Source: Arenibacter troitsensis (GTDB taxonomy: Bacteria; Bacteroidota; Bacteroidia; Flavobacteriales; Flavobacteriaceae). Taken from it: 64,000 nucleotides of DNA. Positions 61,778 through 64,000 of this stretch are shown piece after piece. Under the pieces are notes generated by a model that saw only the letters and a program-made list of their open reading frames with translations, did no database searches and was not told the origin of the DNA. The stretch covers positions 99,162 through 163,161 of the forward strand of contig NZ_FXAO01000010.1 of assembly GCF_900177645.1 (NCBI RefSeq). Reading direction: 5' to 3'. The translations under genes were made by a program, and so were the position numbers. Within the stretch, counting starts at the first letter, position 1. Every line of letters begins with the position of its first letter.

Positions 61778-63067
61778 TTGAAGCTAGTAAAAAAAGATTT
61801 TTCGTTTTTGCTATATGGGGCATTTGCCTCCTTTGGCACTTATTTCTGCATGTACGCCTTTCGCAAACCGTTTACGGTAGCTACATTTGAAGACCTTTCC
61901 TTTGCGGGGGTAGATTACAAGATAATTTTGATCATTGCGCAAGTACTTGGGTACATGCTTTCAAAATTTATAGGGATTAAGGTAATTTCAGAACTAAAGC
62001 CCAATCAACGCATATTTTATTTATTGGGGCTTATTCTTGCCGCAGAGGCAAGTCTTCTTTTGTTCGCCCTTACCCCAGCGCCTTATAATATAGCATTCAT
62101 GTTTTTAAATGGCCTGCCATTGGGGATGGTGTGGGGAATTGTTTTTTCTTATTTGGAAGGTAGAAAGTTTACAGAATTTTTGGGAGTGGCTTTGTGCTCC
62201 AGTTTTATAGTATCTAGTGGCGCTGTAAAATCGGTGGGTCTTTTGGTTATGGAAAATTGGCAGGTATCCCAATTTTGGATGCCATCCGTTACCGGTGGCG
62301 TTTTTTTGGCTCCTTTTGTATTTTTTGCCTGGTTGTTGAATAAGATGCCCCAACCAACAGAGGAGGATAAGGAACTTAGAACAGAACGGAAACCTATGAC
62401 AGGGAAGGATAGAAAAAGGGTTTTTCTTACCTTCCTGTTCCCCATTATCATTTTGGTTTTTTTCTACACTTTCTTAACTGCATTGCGCGATTTCAGGGAT
62501 AATTTTTCCCGGGAAATTTGGGATGCCCTAGGTTTCGAGGGTGATGCTGCAATATATACCATCTCGGAATTGCCTATCGCCATATTGGTATTGGTCATCA
62601 TAGGTTTTTTGGGAGTGATCAAAAATAATTATAAGGCCTTTGTTTCCTATCACTATCTTTTGCTTTTTGGTACTATTGCCATTGGGCTGTCTACCTTGTT
62701 GTTTCAAATGACTTTAATTTCACCTGTTCTTTGGATGATCAGTGTTGGCTTTGGACTCTATATATGTTATGTACCTTTTAATTGCATTTTTTTCGATCGC
62801 ATGATCGCTACTTTCCGAATTAAGGGCAATGCAGGTTACCTTATATATATTGCGGATGCCTTTGGTTATTTGGGCAGTATGGGCGTACTGCTTTATAAGA
62901 ATTTTGGTCAGAGTACCCTTTCTTGGCTCAAATTCTTTATGGCCAGCACTTATTTAATCGCCGTTTTGGGGTCTATTATTACTTTAGTTTCACTTTTCTA
63001 CTTTAAAAGGAAATACAAGAAGAATTTATTAGTGGAAAAGTCGGAAATACAATTGGCGGAGGCATAA
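61778..63067 (+). CDS. DUF5690-family MFS-like transporter
   Basis: 429 aa with about 12 hydrophobic helices in two sets of six, separated by a charged loop (EEDKELRTERKPMTGKDRKR, about residues 195-215). N-terminal GAFASFGTYFCMYAFRKPFTVATF recalls the sugar-phosphate/organophosphate branch of the major facilitator superfamily, and I place it in DUF5690. Start is TTG at 61778; no ATG fits. Substrate is unknown. The SusC-type receptor that begins 235 bases downstream may belong to the same locus and bring in the same compound across the outer membrane. Confidence 0.8.
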   Translation: MKLVKKDFSFLLYGAFASFGTYFCMYAFRKPFTVATFEDLSFAGVDYKIILIIAQVLGYMLSKFIGIKVISELKPNQRIFYLLGLILAAEASLLLFALTPAPYNIAFMFLNGLPLGMVWGIVFSYLEGRKFTEFLGVALCSSFIVSSGAVKSVGLLVMENWQVSQFWMPSVTGGVFLAPFVFFAWLLNKMPQPTEEDKELRTERKPMTGKDRKRVFLTFLFPIIILVFFYTFLTALRDFRDNFSREIWDALGFEGDAAIYTISELPIAILVLVIIGFLGVIKNNYKAFVSYHYLLLFGTIAIGLSTLLFQMTLISPVLWMISVGFGLYICYVPFNCIFFDRMIATFRIKGNAGYLIYIADAFGYLGSMGVLLYKNFGQSTLSWLKFFMASTYLIAVLGSIITLVSLFYFKRKYKKNLLVEKSEIQLAEA

Positions 63068-63301
63068 TTTATTCCCCGCTTATTCCTCATTCATCAACTC
63101 ACCACTTCTGGAGATCAGCCTTTTTAGGCTTGTCTTAAATACTTTTGCGCTCATTCTTTTGTCCTAAAAGTTTTGTTAACGTTGCTTTAACAAATAGACA
63201 GATTTCATTGCAATCTTTTAATATTAATTGAGGGTTTAGTTAACCTATGCCTAGGATATTTGCGCTCACTAAATAATTAATAAAATCACAAACTAAAAAG
63301 A

Positions 63302-64000
63302 ATGAACAAAACAAGTATTGTTATGGTATTTGCCTTTTTTGCATTTATCATGGGCCATTCCCAAGGGGTATTTTCGGGAAAGGTTTTGGATGAAAACAAT
63401 GCGCCTTTGCCAGGGGCATCGGTGGTCATTAAAGGTAGTTCCAAAGGGGTAGCTACCGATTTTGACGGAAATTTTCAAATTGAATTAAATTCGGCAAACG
63501 ATATTCTACTCGTTACCTATTTAGGATATATTCCAACCGAAATTGCCACCTCTGGAAAAACATCGGCGGAAATAGTCCTTCTTCCCGATTCTGAAAAATT
63601 GAATGAAGTGGTCGTAACGGCCTTGGGTATAAAAAGGGAAAAGAAGTCCTTGGGGTATGCATCACAGGAGCTGGACGGCGAACAGGTATCCGCTGCCAGG
63701 GAGCCCAATCTTTTAAACGGTATTTCCGGAAAGGTGGCCGGTCTACAGATTACCAACAGTCCCTCGGGCCTTGGAGGTTCTGCCAGGGTGTCCATAAGGG
63801 GCGATGCCTCCTTGAATATCAATGGCAACTCTCCTTTGTTCATTGTGGATGGTACTCCGATCAGCAATGAAATTGTAGGTTCCAGCGGTTCGGGCACACA
63901 GGATGTGGATTACGGAAACGGAGCTTCGGAAATAAACCCGGAGAACATAGAATCGATCAACGTGTTAAAAGGTCCTGCCGCCGCGGCACTTTATGGGGCC
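63302..64000 (+). CDS. SusC/RagA-family TonB-dependent receptor, 5' part
   Basis: The first 233 codons of a receptor that runs off the window. Sec signal (MNKTSIVMVFAFFAFIMGHSQ), carboxypeptidase-regulatory-like domain with GKVLDENNAPLPGASVVIKGSS, TonB box area EVVVTALGIKREKKSLGYA, plug start with LNGISGKVAGLQI, SIRGDASL and FIVDGTPISN, ending in the hallmark VLKGPAAAALYGA. It is clearly different in sequence from the SusC at 28693. A SusD partner would be expected just beyond the window. Leader 63068-63301 shows a small hairpin (63117-63130) but no clear promoter. Confidence 0.95.
   Translation, partial: MNKTSIVMVFAFFAFIMGHSQGVFSGKVLDENNAPLPGASVVIKGSSKGVATDFDGNFQIELNSANDILLVTYLGYIPTEIATSGKTSAEIVLLPDSEKLNEVVVTALGIKREKKSLGYASQELDGEQVSAAREPNLLNGISGKVAGLQITNSPSGLGGSARVSIRGDASLNINGNSPLFIVDGTPISNEIVGSSGSGTQDVDYGNGASEINPENIESINVLKGPAAAALYGA

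Overview
The window reads as chromosome of a marine-type Bacteroidota, most likely Flavobacteriaceae (an Arenibacter/Maribacter/Zobellia-like genome is my guess). The grounds are paired SusC/SusD proteins, many Bacteroidota-style lipoproteins, A/T-rich leaders without strong Shine-Dalgarno sites, flavobacterial promoter boxes (TTG / TAnnTTTG), and moderate-to-low GC by eye. I recognise no rRNA, tRNA, CRISPR array, prophage or insertion sequence. Almost everything is dense accessory catabolism, efflux and metal handling, and most enzymes carry Sec, Tat or lipoprotein signals.

Layout. (1) 1-6.8 kb, plus strand: SMP-30-type lactonase, Tat-exported RidA, secreted RraA-like protein, a SnoaL/DUF4440-like lipoprotein broken by an in-frame TAG, a bile-acid:Na+ symporter-family carrier and a heme-containing sorbosone-dehydrogenase-like lipoprotein. 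(2) 6.8-14.1 kb, minus strand: a six-gene run with a secreted (alpha/alpha)-barrel-like protein, an FGE-fold protein, a GH67/GH20-like lipoprotein, two different DapA-superfamily lyases and a Gfo/Idh/MocA oxidoreductase, probably for a sugar acid or amino-sugar acid. (3) 14.1-26.9 kb: rhodanese, HMA-domain protein, diheme cytochrome, LOG-family protein, DUF2202 and DUF6799 proteins, an outer-membrane protein, then a complete TolC/adaptor/RND efflux set with a PII-like and a DUF2892 protein. (4) 27-44 kb: a polysaccharide-utilisation-like locus, with SusC/SusD on the minus strand and a divergent plus-strand run of Na+/solute symporter, two tiny membrane proteins, GH2 exo-glucosaminidase-like enzyme, sialidase-fold lipoprotein, DegT-family aminotransferase, GDPD, metallophosphatase, Gfo/Idh and HAD phosphatase. 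(5) 44.1-55 kb: planctomycete-type cytochrome genes (PSCyt1/DUF1549/DUF1553, DUF1501, DUF2231-cytochrome-LRR), a beta-propeller, a luciferase-like monooxygenase, a CBM9-like lipoprotein and a second heme sugar dehydrogenase. (6) 55-58.2 kb: a compact three-gene operon of exported amidohydrolase, Tat-exported SelA/DgaE-like PLP enzyme and lipoprotein RidA. (7) 58.2-61.6 kb: an HMA-AraC fusion regulator and a CopA copper ATPase. (8) 61.8-64 kb: a DUF5690 MFS carrier and the start of a second SusC-type receptor, cut by the window end.

A common theme is oxidation and deacylation of sugar-derived compounds outside the cytoplasm: heme-linked dehydrogenases and a lactonase, then lyase/RidA chemistry in the periplasm, with separate transporters feeding cytoplasmic enzymes. 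The most unusual unit is 55.07-58.22 kb, where a PLP enzyme of a normally cytoplasmic family, its likely upstream amidohydrolase and a RidA imine hydrolase all carry export signals. This suggests a periplasmic N-deacylation/ammonia-lyase route. The substrate is not determined by the sequence.
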